A DNA stretch of 64,000 bases, taken from assembly GCA_045537235.1 (NCBI GenBank), contig JAZSPB010000175.1, forward strand, positions 11,265-75,264, in the 5' to 3' direction. The position numbers and the translations under genes are program-made. Of this stretch, positions 1 to 8,539 are shown in pieces. The stretch is from RGIG8775 sp045537235 (GTDB lineage Bacteria; Bacillota; Clostridia; Oscillospirales; CAG-272). Every line of letters starts with the position of its first letter. Positions within the stretch are counted from its first letter, which is position 1. The notes under the pieces are model-generated. The model saw nothing but the letters and a program-made list of their open reading frames with translations, searched no databases and was not told the DNA's origin.

Positions 1-654
1 AATATAGCTGTTGACTTCGGTCAAGCGCTCGCTGTCCGTGGGCAATCCCACGATCACGATCTCATGAAATCCCGCCGAGGCAAGCTCACTCAACAGTGCC
101 ATTTCCTTTGAGACCGCAAGAATCCTCTTCTGCGCATCGCTCACGTCAAAGGCTCCCGTCACAAAAAAGCCAATGCTGTATCGTCCCTCGTCCGTCAAAG
201 CCTCTGCCAGTTTTCTTGCCTTTACCGAGGTCTTGACTTGCATATCGGTTTCGGTCTTTCCGATCAGCGCGGCATCAAAATACAGATTTTTTGCACCGTC
301 ATAAAGCAGAAACGCCGCCGCACTTCCGTCGGGAAGCTCCCTCACGGCATCACGGATCTGCTCCTCGTTCAAGCCTTTTGTCGAAACAACGTCTCCTTGC
401 ACCGACATAAGCGAGGCATACTTTTTGGCAGGATCTTTCACTCCTCCGAAATCCACGGGATCGCGCACGACAACCGCCGACAGCCGCGAATCCCCGACCA
501 AGCCGTCCAAAACCAGTCCCAAGACCAGCGCAGACACCAAGGCCAACACCACAATTATGATAAAAGGAAGGAGGACTCGGTTTCCTGTCTTTTCTCGCTT
601 GGTCTCTCCATTGTAATACTGTATCCGTGTCCGTTTGCGGCGCAAGTGGCTCAC
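1..654 (-). CDS. Membrane-anchored protein of unknown function (C-terminus off the window)
   Basis: Leftward gene running off the left edge, so about 218 N-terminal residues are visible. The start is GTG (652-654) or, more likely, the in-frame TTG at 643-645, which lies about 8 nt after AAGGGGAG. A basic N-terminus (HLRRKRTRIQYY) is followed by one hydrophobic segment (LLPFIIIVVLALVSALVLGL, about residues 29-48), so a single-pass inner-membrane anchor with an outside domain is likely. The outside part reads as a regular alpha/beta domain (SAVVVRDPVDFGG, FLLYDGAKN, FFVTGAFDVS, EIVIVGLPTD). I do not recognise the family. It follows the PrsA-like lipoprotein by 26 bp, probably in one operon, which fits an envelope role. 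Confidence 0.75.
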   Translation of the reverse strand, partial: MSHLRRKRTRIQYYNGETKREKTGNRVLLPFIIIVVLALVSALVLGLVLDGLVGDSRLSAVVVRDPVDFGGVKDPAKKYASLMSVQGDVVSTKGLNEEQIRDAVRELPDGSAAAFLLYDGAKNLYFDAALIGKTETDMQVKTSVKARKLAEALTDEGRYSIGFFVTGAFDVSDAQKRILAVSKEMALLSELASAGFHEIVIVGLPTDSERLTEVNSYI

Positions 655-680
655 TCCCCTTTCTTCCGATGTAATTCAAT

Positions 681-1667
681 TCACTTCATCGACCAAAGGA
701 CGATGCTTTTTCCATACTCATTAAACTGAACGGAAAGCGACTCGGCAATGCGGTTAGTCTCTTCCTCCATGATGCTCAGATAATACTGGATCTGAAGGTT
801 CTCCACATGGTTGGAGATATACGAAGGATCGGTCTCCATACGCTGGATGACATAAAAGCCGTCACTGACCTCCACGACCTCACTGACCTCACCGATTTCA
901 AGATCAAAAGCGGCATTCTCGTATTCCTCGACAAAATAGCCACGCATAAAATAATAGTCACAATTCGATGTGTCCTGATTGCAGCTCTTGCCGATAAAGC
1001 TCTCCAGCAATGCCTTGCCCGATGCCACTTGGTCGCGCACATCCTGCGCGATCTTTCGGTTTTCCTCCGCGCTCTCGCCGGGATCGTTTTTGACGAAAAT
1101 ACTCATGCAACGGATGATTCCCTCGCCCGCCATAACCGCATCGTAGGATTCCTTGTGCAGTTCCTCGGACAAAAGATCATAATACTGCCCTTGGCAACTG
1201 AGGATAGCGGTATTGAGACGAAAAACCCAGTCGGTCATATAGTTGTCTGCCAGGTAGGCCCTGTAAGCATCAAAGTCTCCGCACGCATCCACCGACTCTT
1301 TGACATACTCCTTTACCTCTTTTTTGGTGGTTTTGGAGTTGGTCTTAATTCCTCTTTCCGCGCAGGCATCCACCAAAGAATAGTTCTCGATCAGGGCTTC
1401 CGCTACCATCTCCCAAAGCCGTTCCTCATACTGAGCGCCTGTATCCGCAGAATCAAAAATGTACTCACCGTACTTGCTTTGAAGCTCCGCTTTGAAGCCC
1501 ATAGTAAGATACCGAAGCTCCTCATAGCGAATGTCATGATCTCCGCAGGAACCGACCACCTTGGCTTCTTCGTCCGTACTCTTGATCTCCTTGACCGACG
1601 AGCACGAGCAAAAAGTCATTGCCGGCAACAACAAAAGCGCGATCAGCGCAATGATTTTATTTTTCAT
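681..1667 (-). CDS. PrsA/SurA-like lipoprotein foldase (PpiC-type)
   Basis: About 328-residue lipoprotein. The start at 1667 is chosen because AAAGGA lies 7 nt upstream; the upstream in-frame ATG (1682) has no such site. A signal peptide (KNKIIALIALLLLPAMTFCS) runs into a cysteine pair that can serve as lipobox. The N-terminal half is helical and SurA-like (YEELRYLTMGFKAELQSKYG). The C-terminal part has the order of a parvulin PPIase: DVRDQVASGKALLESF, GYFVEEYENAAFDLEIGEVS, VEVSDGFYVIQR. Such proteins fold secreted proteins outside the membrane. It probably heads a two-gene unit with the membrane protein ending off the window. Confidence 0.8.
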   Translation of the reverse strand: MKNKIIALIALLLLPAMTFCSCSSVKEIKSTDEEAKVVGSCGDHDIRYEELRYLTMGFKAELQSKYGEYIFDSADTGAQYEERLWEMVAEALIENYSLVDACAERGIKTNSKTTKKEVKEYVKESVDACGDFDAYRAYLADNYMTDWVFRLNTAILSCQGQYYDLLSEELHKESYDAVMAGEGIIRCMSIFVKNDPGESAEENRKIAQDVRDQVASGKALLESFIGKSCNQDTSNCDYYFMRGYFVEEYENAAFDLEIGEVSEVVEVSDGFYVIQRMETDPSYISNHVENLQIQYYLSIMEEETNRIAESLSVQFNEYGKSIVLWSMK

Positions 1668-1775
1668 ACCGTTTCCTTTCATTTACGAAACATTTTTCAC
1701 ATGAACCATTATAAACTATCTTTGTGACCGTATTATGAATTTTCGCCCGTCTACCGCAAAAAAATTATTTTTTAT

Positions 1776-1804
1776 TTGACTATTCGCCAAATATGTGCTA
1801 TACT
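1776..1804 (+). promoter_or_regulatory. Sigma-A promoter of hprK
   Basis: TTGACT (1776-1781), 17 bp spacer, TATACT (1799-1804). The start codon is about 30 bp downstream, after GGGAGGA. Confidence 0.8.
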
Positions 1805-1835
1805 CTTTTTAATGAAACGAAACGGGAGGACTAAA

Positions 1836-2765
1836 ATGGAAAGCGAATACAGTATATCCTTAAAACAGATCATTGATGAATTTCAACTGGAGGTCATCCA
1901 TCTCCCTTGCCCCGCCGAGGAGATCATGATCAAAAACACCGAAGTCAACCGCCCGGGTCTTGCTCTTGCGGGCTTTTTCGGCAACTTTGAGCCTTCCCGA
2001 ATCGAGATCATCGGAAGAGCGGAAACCGGATATTTGGAACAAATGTCGACCGAAGAACGCATCCTCAAGCTGCGCCAATTCATCGACCAAAAGCCCGCTT
2101 GTGTTATTGTTTCCACCGGGCTGGATGTTTTCGATGAAATGTATGATGAAGCCAAAAAAATAGGTGTTCCTCTGCTCCGAACCAAGGAAAAGACCAGCCC
2201 TCTTATGGCGGCGCTGATCGCCTCTCTCAACACCCATCTCGGTCCTCGCATCACGCGCCACGGTGTTTTGGTCGAGGTGTACGGCGAAGGAATTTTGATC
2301 CTCGGTGACAGCGGTGTCGGTAAGAGCGAAACCGCCATTGAATTGGTCAAACGCGGACACCGTCTCATTGCGGATGACGCGGTAGAGATCAAACGTGTGT
2401 CGGCAAAAACCCTTGTGGGAAGTGCCCCCGAGATCATTCGCCACTATGTGGAGTTGCGCGGCATCGGCATTGTGGATGTCAAGCGCCTGTTCGGTGTCGG
2501 TGCTGTTAAGGATACCGAAAAGGTCAACCTCGTTATCAACCTTGAGCATTGGGTCAACGGTAAAATGTATGACCGTCTGGGTCTTGACAACGAGACTATG
2601 GATATTTTAGGAATCGAAATCCCCTCTATCACCATCCCCGTCAAGCCCGGTCGTAACCTCGCCATCATCTTTGAGATCGCGGCTATGAACAACCGTCAAA
2701 AGCGCATGGGCTACAACACCGCTGAGGAGTTTAACAAGCGCTTGATGGAACAAATGGGAGGTTGA
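1836..2765 (+). CDS. hprK: HPr kinase/phosphorylase
   Basis: 309 residues, normal for the family. It phosphorylates and dephosphorylates Ser46 of HPr, setting CcpA-type carbon catabolite control in Gram-positive bacteria. Seen: an N-terminal domain, the Walker A loop GDSGVGKS (about 157-164), the following RGHRLIADD, the family signature VELRGIGIVDV and a C-terminal region IPVKPGRNLA. The start at 1836 has GGGAGGA at good spacing; an in-frame ATG at 1776 lies inside the -35 box and is rejected. Monocistronic here, with its own promoter and a palindromic repeat just after the stop. It is a plausible global regulator for the many sugar genes downstream, which is inference. Confidence 0.95.
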   Translation: MESEYSISLKQIIDEFQLEVIHLPCPAEEIMIKNTEVNRPGLALAGFFGNFEPSRIEIIGRAETGYLEQMSTEERILKLRQFIDQKPACVIVSTGLDVFDEMYDEAKKIGVPLLRTKEKTSPLMAALIASLNTHLGPRITRHGVLVEVYGEGILILGDSGVGKSETAIELVKRGHRLIADDAVEIKRVSAKTLVGSAPEIIRHYVELRGIGIVDVKRLFGVGAVKDTEKVNLVINLEHWVNGKMYDRLGLDNETMDILGIEIPSITIPVKPGRNLAIIFEIAAMNNRQKRMGYNTAEEFNKRLMEQMGG

Positions 2766-2766
2766 T

Positions 2767-2951
2767 CGCCTGCGGGCGTGGGAGGTCGCTTTCTTGAAAA
2801 AAAGCTCCGCAAAAAACTTTTCTAATGTCCCCTTTTTGGGGGGTGTGCGAACATAGCAAGCCCCGGTGGGGGCAGCGTGTTTGCTCCGATTTGGCAAGGG
2901 CACATTAGAAAAGTTTTTGCGGAGCTTTTCTTCAAAAAGCGACCTCCCACG
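2767..2951. repeat. Long palindromic repeat, copy 1 (bidirectional terminator-like)
   Basis: About 185 bp near-palindrome between the convergent hprK and AraC genes. Outer arms GGGAGGTCGC / GCGACCTCCC, inner arms AAGCTCCGCAAAAAACTTTT / AAAAGTTTTTGCGGAGCTTT, then CTAATGT / ACATTAG and a GC-rich loop (CCCCGGTGGGGGCAG). Same family as the copies at 4585-4838 and 9116-9316; the loop is in the same orientation as the third copy. Confidence 0.85.
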
Positions 2952-2955
2952 AAAA

Positions 2956-3693
2956 CTAGGTCTCCGACGGTGGGTAACCGAAAAATTTACGGTAGGCGCG
3001 ACTGAACTGATAGATATCCGAATACCCGACAGCGGCGGCGATCTCTCCCACGGGGCGTTTCTCTTTGGCTAAAACACGGGCTCGCTCCATGCGGAGCTCC
3101 TGCAATGCTTTGAAGGGGGTCACTCCTCTGTAGCGAACAAATAGCTTTCGCAAATAGACCTCGCTGACATAACACGCGTCGGCTATATGTTTTACGGTCA
3201 ACGATGGTTCGGTGTAATGCTCTGCCATATATGCCAATGCTATAGCGGGAATCTCTTGAGTGGCAGACATATTGGACGGCGCGGCAAGCAATCGATCTGC
3301 TAACGAGTACATTTCACTCAAGATCAAAAGCCTCCCTCCGTCGCGCAAACGGGTGGCCTTCTCGATGGTGTCAAAGCAATTTCTTGCAAAGAGTTCGGGA
3401 ACGGGGGTCAGTGATTGCGGGAGCTGTGACGTACCTTCGGCATAAAAATTAAAAACCAAACTTTCCGCGTCCTCTTCGCATTCATTGACATAGGAGAGCC
3501 CCCGCGGCAAAAAGACGGAATGCTCTCGGTCGGCTATCAACGAACCTTGCTCACACGAAAAGCGAATCCGACCGCAAAAGGTCACGATAAAACCGTCCGC
3601 ATACCGATCTTTGAAAACCAATCGCTTACCACGCAAATCAAAAACGTGAAGCGCATTGTTAAAATCTCTGATTGTAAAAGTGCTTTTATCCAC
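2956..3693 (-). CDS. AraC-family transcriptional regulator
   Basis: About 245 residues. The GTG start at 3691-3693 is chosen because GGGGAGG lies about 6 nt upstream; the longer frame to 3774 encodes an unlikely hydrophobic leader. The N-terminal cupin-like half (FIVTFCGRIRFSCEQGSLI, SVFLPRGLSYVNE) would bind an effector. The C-terminal two-helix-turn-helix domain is complete (LTVKHIADACYVSEVYLRKL and IAAAVGYSDIYQFSRAYRKF, ending FFGYPPSET). It is divergent from the SDR gene at 3864, with which it shares an intergenic region, so that gene is the natural target. Confidence 0.88.
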   Translation of the reverse strand: MDKSTFTIRDFNNALHVFDLRGKRLVFKDRYADGFIVTFCGRIRFSCEQGSLIADREHSVFLPRGLSYVNECEEDAESLVFNFYAEGTSQLPQSLTPVPELFARNCFDTIEKATRLRDGGRLLILSEMYSLADRLLAAPSNMSATQEIPAIALAYMAEHYTEPSLTVKHIADACYVSEVYLRKLFVRYRGVTPFKALQELRMERARVLAKEKRPVGEIAAAVGYSDIYQFSRAYRKFFGYPPSET

Positions 3694-3863
3694 ACGACCA
3701 CCTCCCCAATTATCATAGCATAAGAGAATGAAAATGTCAAACAAAAAACGAAAACAGCCCACAAAAGTATACAAAAAGTATCGTTTTGATCAAATTCAAT
3801 ATCGAAACTGACATGGACTCACAGCTTGGCACATGGTATACTACAAAAAAAGGAGGGATTCTT

Positions 3864-4601
3864 ATGAATTTTAACGAAAAAACCGCATTGATCACAGGTG
3901 CATCGGTCGGAATCGGGCGTGCCGTAGCTTTCGGACTTGCCGAGTTGGGTGCTGACCTGGTCTTGGTCGACATTGATTTTGAAAAGCTGTGTTCTGTCAA
4001 AAAAGAATTGGAAATTTATCAACGCAATATTCTCATTTTCGAATGTGACGTAACCGACGAAGCAAAGGTCGAGCAGATTACCGCCGAAGCGATTTCTCAT
4101 TTTCAAAAAATCGATATTTTGATCAACAATGCCGCTCTTTGGCGTTTGTCCAAGCCCTTTTTGGAAACCACCAATGAGGAATGGCGCCGTTTTTGGGATG
4201 TCAATGTGATGGGACCCGTAAACTTTATCCGCGCAACACTGGGCGGAATGTTGGAACGCGGTTACGGACGGATCGTCAATGTGGCCTCGGTTGCCGGTGT
4301 CTACGGCAATGCCAAAATGGTCAACTATTCTGCCACCAAAGGCGCTTTGATCGCCATGACAAAAGCTTTGGCCAAAGAAGTAAGCAATCAAGGCGTTATC
4401 GTCAACTGCGTGTCCCCCGGCACGGTCAGCCCCTCAAAGAATTCCGACATGGATTTTTACACCACCACCGAGCTTTGCGTCATGGGACGTACCGGAACCG
4501 ACCGCGAAAACGCCAACCTCATCCTCTTTTTGGCAAGCGATGAAGCCCCCTATCTTGCCGGTCAAAACATCTTGATCGACGGCTGTCGAAAGAAAATTTG
4601 A
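3864..4601 (+). CDS. Short-chain dehydrogenase/reductase (SDR)
   Basis: 245 residues, classical SDR. NAD(P)-binding TGASVGIG near the N-terminus, NNAA, catalytic YSATK, and the usual C-terminal end ...LAGQNILIDGC. The start at 3864 follows AAGGAGGG; the in-frame ATG at 3786 is not preferred. An extended -10 (TGGTATACT, near 3832-3840) sits upstream. It is divergent from the AraC gene. The substrate cannot be read from sequence; sugars or polyols are plausible given the neighbourhood. The last four residues (RKKI) and the stop region are shared, in inverted orientation, with the convergent GNAT gene. Confidence 0.85.
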   Translation: MNFNEKTALITGASVGIGRAVAFGLAELGADLVLVDIDFEKLCSVKKELEIYQRNILIFECDVTDEAKVEQITAEAISHFQKIDILINNAALWRLSKPFLETTNEEWRRFWDVNVMGPVNFIRATLGGMLERGYGRIVNVASVAGVYGNAKMVNYSATKGALIAMTKALAKEVSNQGVIVNCVSPGTVSPSKNSDMDFYTTTELCVMGRTGTDRENANLILFLASDEAPYLAGQNILIDGCRKKI

Positions 4602-4838
4602 GGCGGTGATGCGCCTGCGGGCGCGGGGAGGTCGCTTTTTGAAAAAAGCTCCGCAAAAACTTTTCTAATGTGCCCTTGCGAAATTTGAGCGAACACACTG
4701 CCCCCACCGGGGTTTCGCTATGTTCGCTCAAACGCCCAAAAGGGCACATTAGAAAAGTTTTTTGCGGAGCTTTTTTTCAAAAAAGCGACCTCCCCGCGCC
4801 CGCGGCGCATCACCGGCCTCAAATTTTCTTTCGACGCG
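4585..4838. repeat. Long palindromic repeat, copy 2, arms reaching into both flanking genes
   Basis: About 254 bp near-palindrome between the convergent SDR and GNAT genes. The core matches the other two copies but the loop is inverted relative to them. The arms extend outward over GTCGAAAGAAAATTTGAGGC, identical on both sides, so both genes end in the same codons for RKKI and the same TGA. Confidence 0.85.
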
Positions 4839-5478
4839 AGACATCACGGTGATCCAAATTCCAACCGACTGCGGCACCAAATGTGGCACCGATCGCCATG
4901 CCTAAGGAAGTTCCGCCAAAGGCTTCTCCCATGGCCACACCCGTTCCAAGACCGATACAAAGACAAATGATCAGCCAAGCGGATTGATTTTTCTCCCGTT
5001 CGAAAAAGCCGTCTTCGCGATTTTGCACAAAGCCGAAGCTGCGCAAAAAAGTTTCTTCGTCTTCGTTCATCGAGGCCACGCGAATATAGTAGACTGCGCG
5101 GTGGTTAAATGCCCACTCGCAGACGCGGGAAAACACATAGGCAAAGGTGGGAGAATTATAGCCGACGGCAGGATAAAGCGCCATGGAAAGTTCCCGTCCC
5201 TCGGAAGGGCGTCCCAAAATACGAACGGCGCCCACAAATTCACCGTCCTCTTGACTCACACCGATCCAAAGGGTATTCCACATGATTCCGCCCTCATCGA
5301 TGTGCTCCTCCGCAAGGCATTCGGTAACCAACGCGGCAAGGAACTCACGGTCAAGATCATCATACAGTGCGCCGCAAAGCTCGCACACGCGCTGATACTC
5401 GCCGCTCATGAGAGCATCCAGCCCTTCGCGGTCAAGCGCGGTGATCACCAATTTTCGTCTTCGGCTTTTCAGTTGCAT
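4819..5478 (-). CDS. GNAT-like acetyltransferase fused to a glycine-rich membrane tail
   Basis: 219 residues. The first ~160 resemble a GNAT N-acyltransferase: IGVSQEDGEFVGAVRIL as the central strands, a helix FAYVFSRVCEWAFNH and YIRVASMNEDEETFLRSFGF, the usual substrate-side end of the fold. The last ~55 residues are two hydrophobic, glycine-spaced stretches (LIICLCIGLGTGVAMGEAFG, LGMAIGATFGAAVGW), like glycine-zipper membrane modules. The combination is uncommon. Start at 5478 after GGAAAG. The substrate is unknown; the tail suggests membrane attachment. Confidence 0.6.
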   Translation of the reverse strand: MQLKSRRRKLVITALDREGLDALMSGEYQRVCELCGALYDDLDREFLAALVTECLAEEHIDEGGIMWNTLWIGVSQEDGEFVGAVRILGRPSEGRELSMALYPAVGYNSPTFAYVFSRVCEWAFNHRAVYYIRVASMNEDEETFLRSFGFVQNREDGFFEREKNQSAWLIICLCIGLGTGVAMGEAFGGTSLGMAIGATFGAAVGWNLDHRDVSRRKKI

Positions 5479-5530
5479 GACTTTCCTTTCTCCGCAAGCT
5501 GCCGCCTGCGATCATAAAATATTCCCCGAC

Positions 5531-6925
5531 TCAAACGTGGATGGTGAGAGTTCCTTGCAACAACTGCTTTCTTAAATAGAAATAGTAGAACAAGCTTCCC
5601 ACTATGGCAATTATCCATGTAATGGGATAGGAGGCATACAAATAATAAATATTATTCACGTTCTCCGGCGAACCGGGAAAAATGCGACAGACCGTAAAAA
5701 CCCACACCACGCGCATCAAGCAAGTGCCGATCAGCACGATCATGGTAGGGATCAATTGCTTACCCATTCCCTTGAGCATATAACTGCAAGTATCCATCAC
5801 TCCGCACACAAGATAGGGCGCGCAGATTCCGAAAAGACGGCGCATTCCCGCCTCTACTACAAGCGGTTCTCCGGGGACATAGAAATTGAGCAAGATCGGT
5901 CCCATGCTAACAGCAACGGCCGAAAGTACCGCGCCGATGCAGGACGCCAAAAGCATACCGCAACCAAGCACCTTGTCAAGTCGCTTGTATTTCCCCGCCC
6001 CCATATTCTGTCCCGCAAAGACGATCACTCCTTGCGCGACCGAGTTCATGGCGGTATACACAAAGCCATCGATATTCGCGGCTGCCGCGTGACCCGAGAT
6101 CACCGTGTCGCCATAGGAATTGACAGTGGATTGGATCAACACATTGGAGAACGAGAACAGCATGGATTGAAGGCACGCGGGAATACCGAGACGGAAGATA
6201 CGAAACAGCGCAATTCGATCCACGCACAGCTCCGAAAAGCGGATGCGACAGGGGCCGGAGGGACGAGTCATGTAGATCAGGATCAGCGCCAGCGCAACAT
6301 ACTGCGAAATTGCCGTTGCAATACCCACACCGATCGCGCCCATACCCAAGCCCAACACCATGATCAGATTAAAAACCACATTGGAAAGACCTGCCACGGC
6401 AAGGAAGATCAGCGGTCGCTTGGTATCCCCCGACGAACGCAGAGCCGAAGCCAAATAGTTATACATCAGCGACGCGGGGATGCCGAGGAAATAAGCCTTC
6501 ATGTAGGGTACCGCCTCGGACAGAACATTGTCGGGCGTGTCCATCAGTTGAAGCAGAGGACGGGCAAAGAAAAAGCCGATACCCGCCACGGCGATTCCCA
6601 ATACCATAGCCGCCACCATTGCCGTATGTACGACCTTCCCCATCCGATCGCGGGAACCGCTTCCGATGTCGTGTGCCACGGCAACACCCACACCAAGGGA
6701 AAGTCCCATAGAGGAATTGACGATCAAATTGATCAGAGCACCACAGGCACCTACTGCCCCTACCGCTACTACGCCATTTTCGGCAAACCGTCCCACTACG
6801 GCGATATCCGCCGCATTAAACAAAAGCTGGAGGATACCCGTCAGCATGATGGGAACGGAAAACCGTAACATTTTCAAGAGGATCGGTCCCTCTACCATGC
6901 TGATATCTTTTGTTTTTCTAATCAC
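5531..6925 (-). CDS. MATE-family efflux transporter
   Basis: 464 residues with about twelve membrane segments, the standard MATE size. The N-terminal SVPIMLTGILQLLFNAADIA and the internally repeated half (LGIPACLQSMLFSFSNVLIQ) are typical of the NorM/DinF class, which exports drugs or metabolites in exchange for Na+ or H+. The start codon is GTG (6923-6925), preceded by GAGGCGA. No linked regulator, so the substrate is open. Confidence 0.9.
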   Translation of the reverse strand: MIRKTKDISMVEGPILLKMLRFSVPIMLTGILQLLFNAADIAVVGRFAENGVVAVGAVGACGALINLIVNSSMGLSLGVGVAVAHDIGSGSRDRMGKVVHTAMVAAMVLGIAVAGIGFFFARPLLQLMDTPDNVLSEAVPYMKAYFLGIPASLMYNYLASALRSSGDTKRPLIFLAVAGLSNVVFNLIMVLGLGMGAIGVGIATAISQYVALALILIYMTRPSGPCRIRFSELCVDRIALFRIFRLGIPACLQSMLFSFSNVLIQSTVNSYGDTVISGHAAAANIDGFVYTAMNSVAQGVIVFAGQNMGAGKYKRLDKVLGCGMLLASCIGAVLSAVAVSMGPILLNFYVPGEPLVVEAGMRRLFGICAPYLVCGVMDTCSYMLKGMGKQLIPTMIVLIGTCLMRVVWVFTVCRIFPGSPENVNNIYYLYASYPITWIIAIVGSLFYYFYLRKQLLQGTLTIHV

Positions 6926-7076
6926 TGAAATCGCCTCGCTTAAAACCTAATTGATATTTAAATAAATTATATAGCACGATTTATATAACACGATATTTAA
7001 TATAGCACGAAACCGACGGTTTGTCAATCGGATGACCGAAAATCGCAAAAAAGATGACCGAAAATCACAAAAAAGA

Positions 7077-7961
7077 TCAAATCTTTTTTTCTCCCCAAAG
7101 CTCCCCGACAAAGGTCGCGCCAAGTATGAGAACTCCCCCGACAACGCCTCCCCATCCCATCGTCTCGTTCAGTAGAAGCTCTGACAAAACTACCGCAAGA
7201 ATGGGATCAATGTAACTGAAAAGAGCCACCGTCTGTGCCGAAAGATCGCGCATCGCGCCAAAATACAGGGCATATGCCACCCCGGTATGCAAAACACCGA
7301 CCGTCAGCAAAAGGGCGATCGTCATGGGGGAAAGGACAACGGTCGACAGATCCTCGGTCAAAAGTACATACGGCAACAGCACGGCAAAGGATGCCCCAAG
7401 CTGCATGACGGTTCGATCATAGGCAGAAATATCGCGCAATTTCTTGTTGAGTAAAATCACCGCGGCATAAAGCGCCGCCGCCGAAAGCCCAAGAAGAATA
7501 CCGCGAAGCTCGCCCATATCGGACACCCCTACATTCAGCACATCGGACACCAAGACCATACCCAAAAGTGCGATAAGAGCCAAGACCAGCTTGCGCACCG
7601 TCAACCGTTCTCCAAGAACCAAAGGTGCCGCCAAGGTCACAAAAATGGGAGCCATATAATAGCAAAGGGTCGCCGTAGCCACCGAGGTATAGTTGTAAGA
7701 CTCAAACAAAAGGATCCAGTTAAAGCCGATCAGACCACCGGAAACCAACAGCAAAAGCAGATTTCTTCGGATCGCCTCGCGTGACAGTTTCTCTCGCTTG
7801 ATTGCCAACACCAAAAGCAGAAACAGCACGCCGACAAGCCCTCGTACCAAAGCGACCGGTCCCGAGGGCAGTGGAATATATTTTCGAAAGATACCGATGG
7901 TTCCGAAAATGACCATGGCACCGATCAACCGAATTTTTGCCGAATTCTCCTTGCTGTTCAT
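7077..7961 (-). CDS. EamA/DMT-superfamily transporter
   Basis: 294 residues with ten hydrophobic segments arranged as two EamA repeats (LIGAMVIFGTIGIFRKYIPL near the start; LSAAALYAAVILLNKKLRDI at the start of the second repeat). Family members export small metabolites such as amino acids; no substrate can be assigned. Start at 7961 after AAAAGGGG. Confidence 0.88.
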   Translation of the reverse strand: MNSKENSAKIRLIGAMVIFGTIGIFRKYIPLPSGPVALVRGLVGVLFLLLVLAIKREKLSREAIRRNLLLLLVSGGLIGFNWILLFESYNYTSVATATLCYYMAPIFVTLAAPLVLGERLTVRKLVLALIALLGMVLVSDVLNVGVSDMGELRGILLGLSAAALYAAVILLNKKLRDISAYDRTVMQLGASFAVLLPYVLLTEDLSTVVLSPMTIALLLTVGVLHTGVAYALYFGAMRDLSAQTVALFSYIDPILAVVLSELLLNETMGWGGVVGGVLILGATFVGELWGEKKI

Positions 7962-8031
7962 AGAAATCCCCTTTTCTTCCTGTGCTTACCGAATCCAATT
8001 ATAGCACATCACAGCATAGAATACAAGGGGA

Positions 8032-8256
8032 TCATCGAAAATCAAACAACTCCTTGGGGCTGATCTCCAAAACCTCGCACAGCTTGAAGATCACGTCAAA
8101 GGAAACACCCACATTGCCCAACTCAATGGCGCTGATATGACTTCTGTCGATGTCTGCCAGCTCGGCCAACTGCAATTGGGTCAGTTTCTTGCGCTTGCGA
8201 TAGTAGACCACGTTCAATCCGAACTTTTCATACAGACCTTTATACTCCGCTTTCAT
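8032..8256 (-). CDS. Small XRE-family DNA-binding regulator
   Basis: 74 residues, essentially one Cro/C1-type helix-turn-helix: LNVVYYRKRKKLTQLQLAEL, then ADIDRSHISAIELG and a C-terminal helix ending SPKELFDFR. The start at 8256 is supported by GGAGGTG; a longer frame to 8595 has no such support. Divergent from the membrane protein gene at 8540, with a palindrome just upstream of its start, so self-control and control of the divergent gene are likely. Confidence 0.88.
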   Translation of the reverse strand: MKAEYKGLYEKFGLNVVYYRKRKKLTQLQLAELADIDRSHISAIELGNVGVSFDVIFKLCEVLEISPKELFDFR

Positions 8257-8269
8257 TGGCTTCACCTCC

Positions 8270-8294
8270 GTATACCTATATTGTATAGGCATAC
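8270..8294. promoter_or_regulatory. Inverted-repeat operator upstream of the XRE gene
   Basis: GTATACCTATA - TTG - TATAGGCATAC, 11 bp arms with one mismatch, 14 bp upstream of the XRE start codon. Position and symmetry fit an autoregulatory operator; binding is inference. Confidence 0.6.
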
Positions 8295-8332
8295 GAGACA
8301 ATAATAAACCTTGTGAAAATATCGTTGTGCTA

Positions 8333-8361
8333 TTGACACAAGTCATTTTTTGTGCTATAAT
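8333..8361 (+). promoter_or_regulatory. Upstream promoter of the membrane protein gene
   Basis: Perfect consensus: TTGACA (8333-8338), 17 bp, TATAAT (8356-8361), with TG just before the -10 box. Confidence 0.85.
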
Positions 8362-8443
8362 GTCAAAGTGGCGAAAAAAGCATTCAAAAAAAGATTCGGA
8401 ACCGTGCCCTGCACCAATTCCAAAATCATCCTTTCGAAATCGC

Positions 8444-8472
8444 TTGACAACCGCATTCGCGTATGGTAAAAT
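8444..8472 (+). promoter_or_regulatory. Downstream promoter of the membrane protein gene
   Basis: TTGACA (8444-8449), 17 bp, TAAAAT (8467-8472). With the promoter at 8333 it forms a tandem pair 111 bp apart, suggesting strong or dual-mode transcription. Confidence 0.75.
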
Positions 8473-8539
8473 AAAATATCCCCTTTTCGGGCGGACGGTG
8501 CCATACGGCAAAAACCATTCATTTTTAAGGAGGTCACTT

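Noticed and set aside
350..679. Minus-strand frame of 109 residues at the left edge
   Set aside because: It is out of phase with the better gene 1-654, which has a ribosome site, membrane anchor and protein-like composition throughout.
807..1727. Long plus-strand frame opposite the PrsA-like gene
   Set aside because: Antisense of a well-supported lipoprotein gene; no ribosome site and arbitrary composition.
2767..2951. Palindrome as an rRNA or tRNA gene or riboswitch
   Set aside because: No cloverleaf or known aptamer core; it lies after stop codons of convergent genes.
5756..6868. 370-residue plus-strand frame opposite the MATE gene
   Set aside because: Antisense shadow of a transporter; rich in His/Arg as expected from reversed hydrophobic codons.
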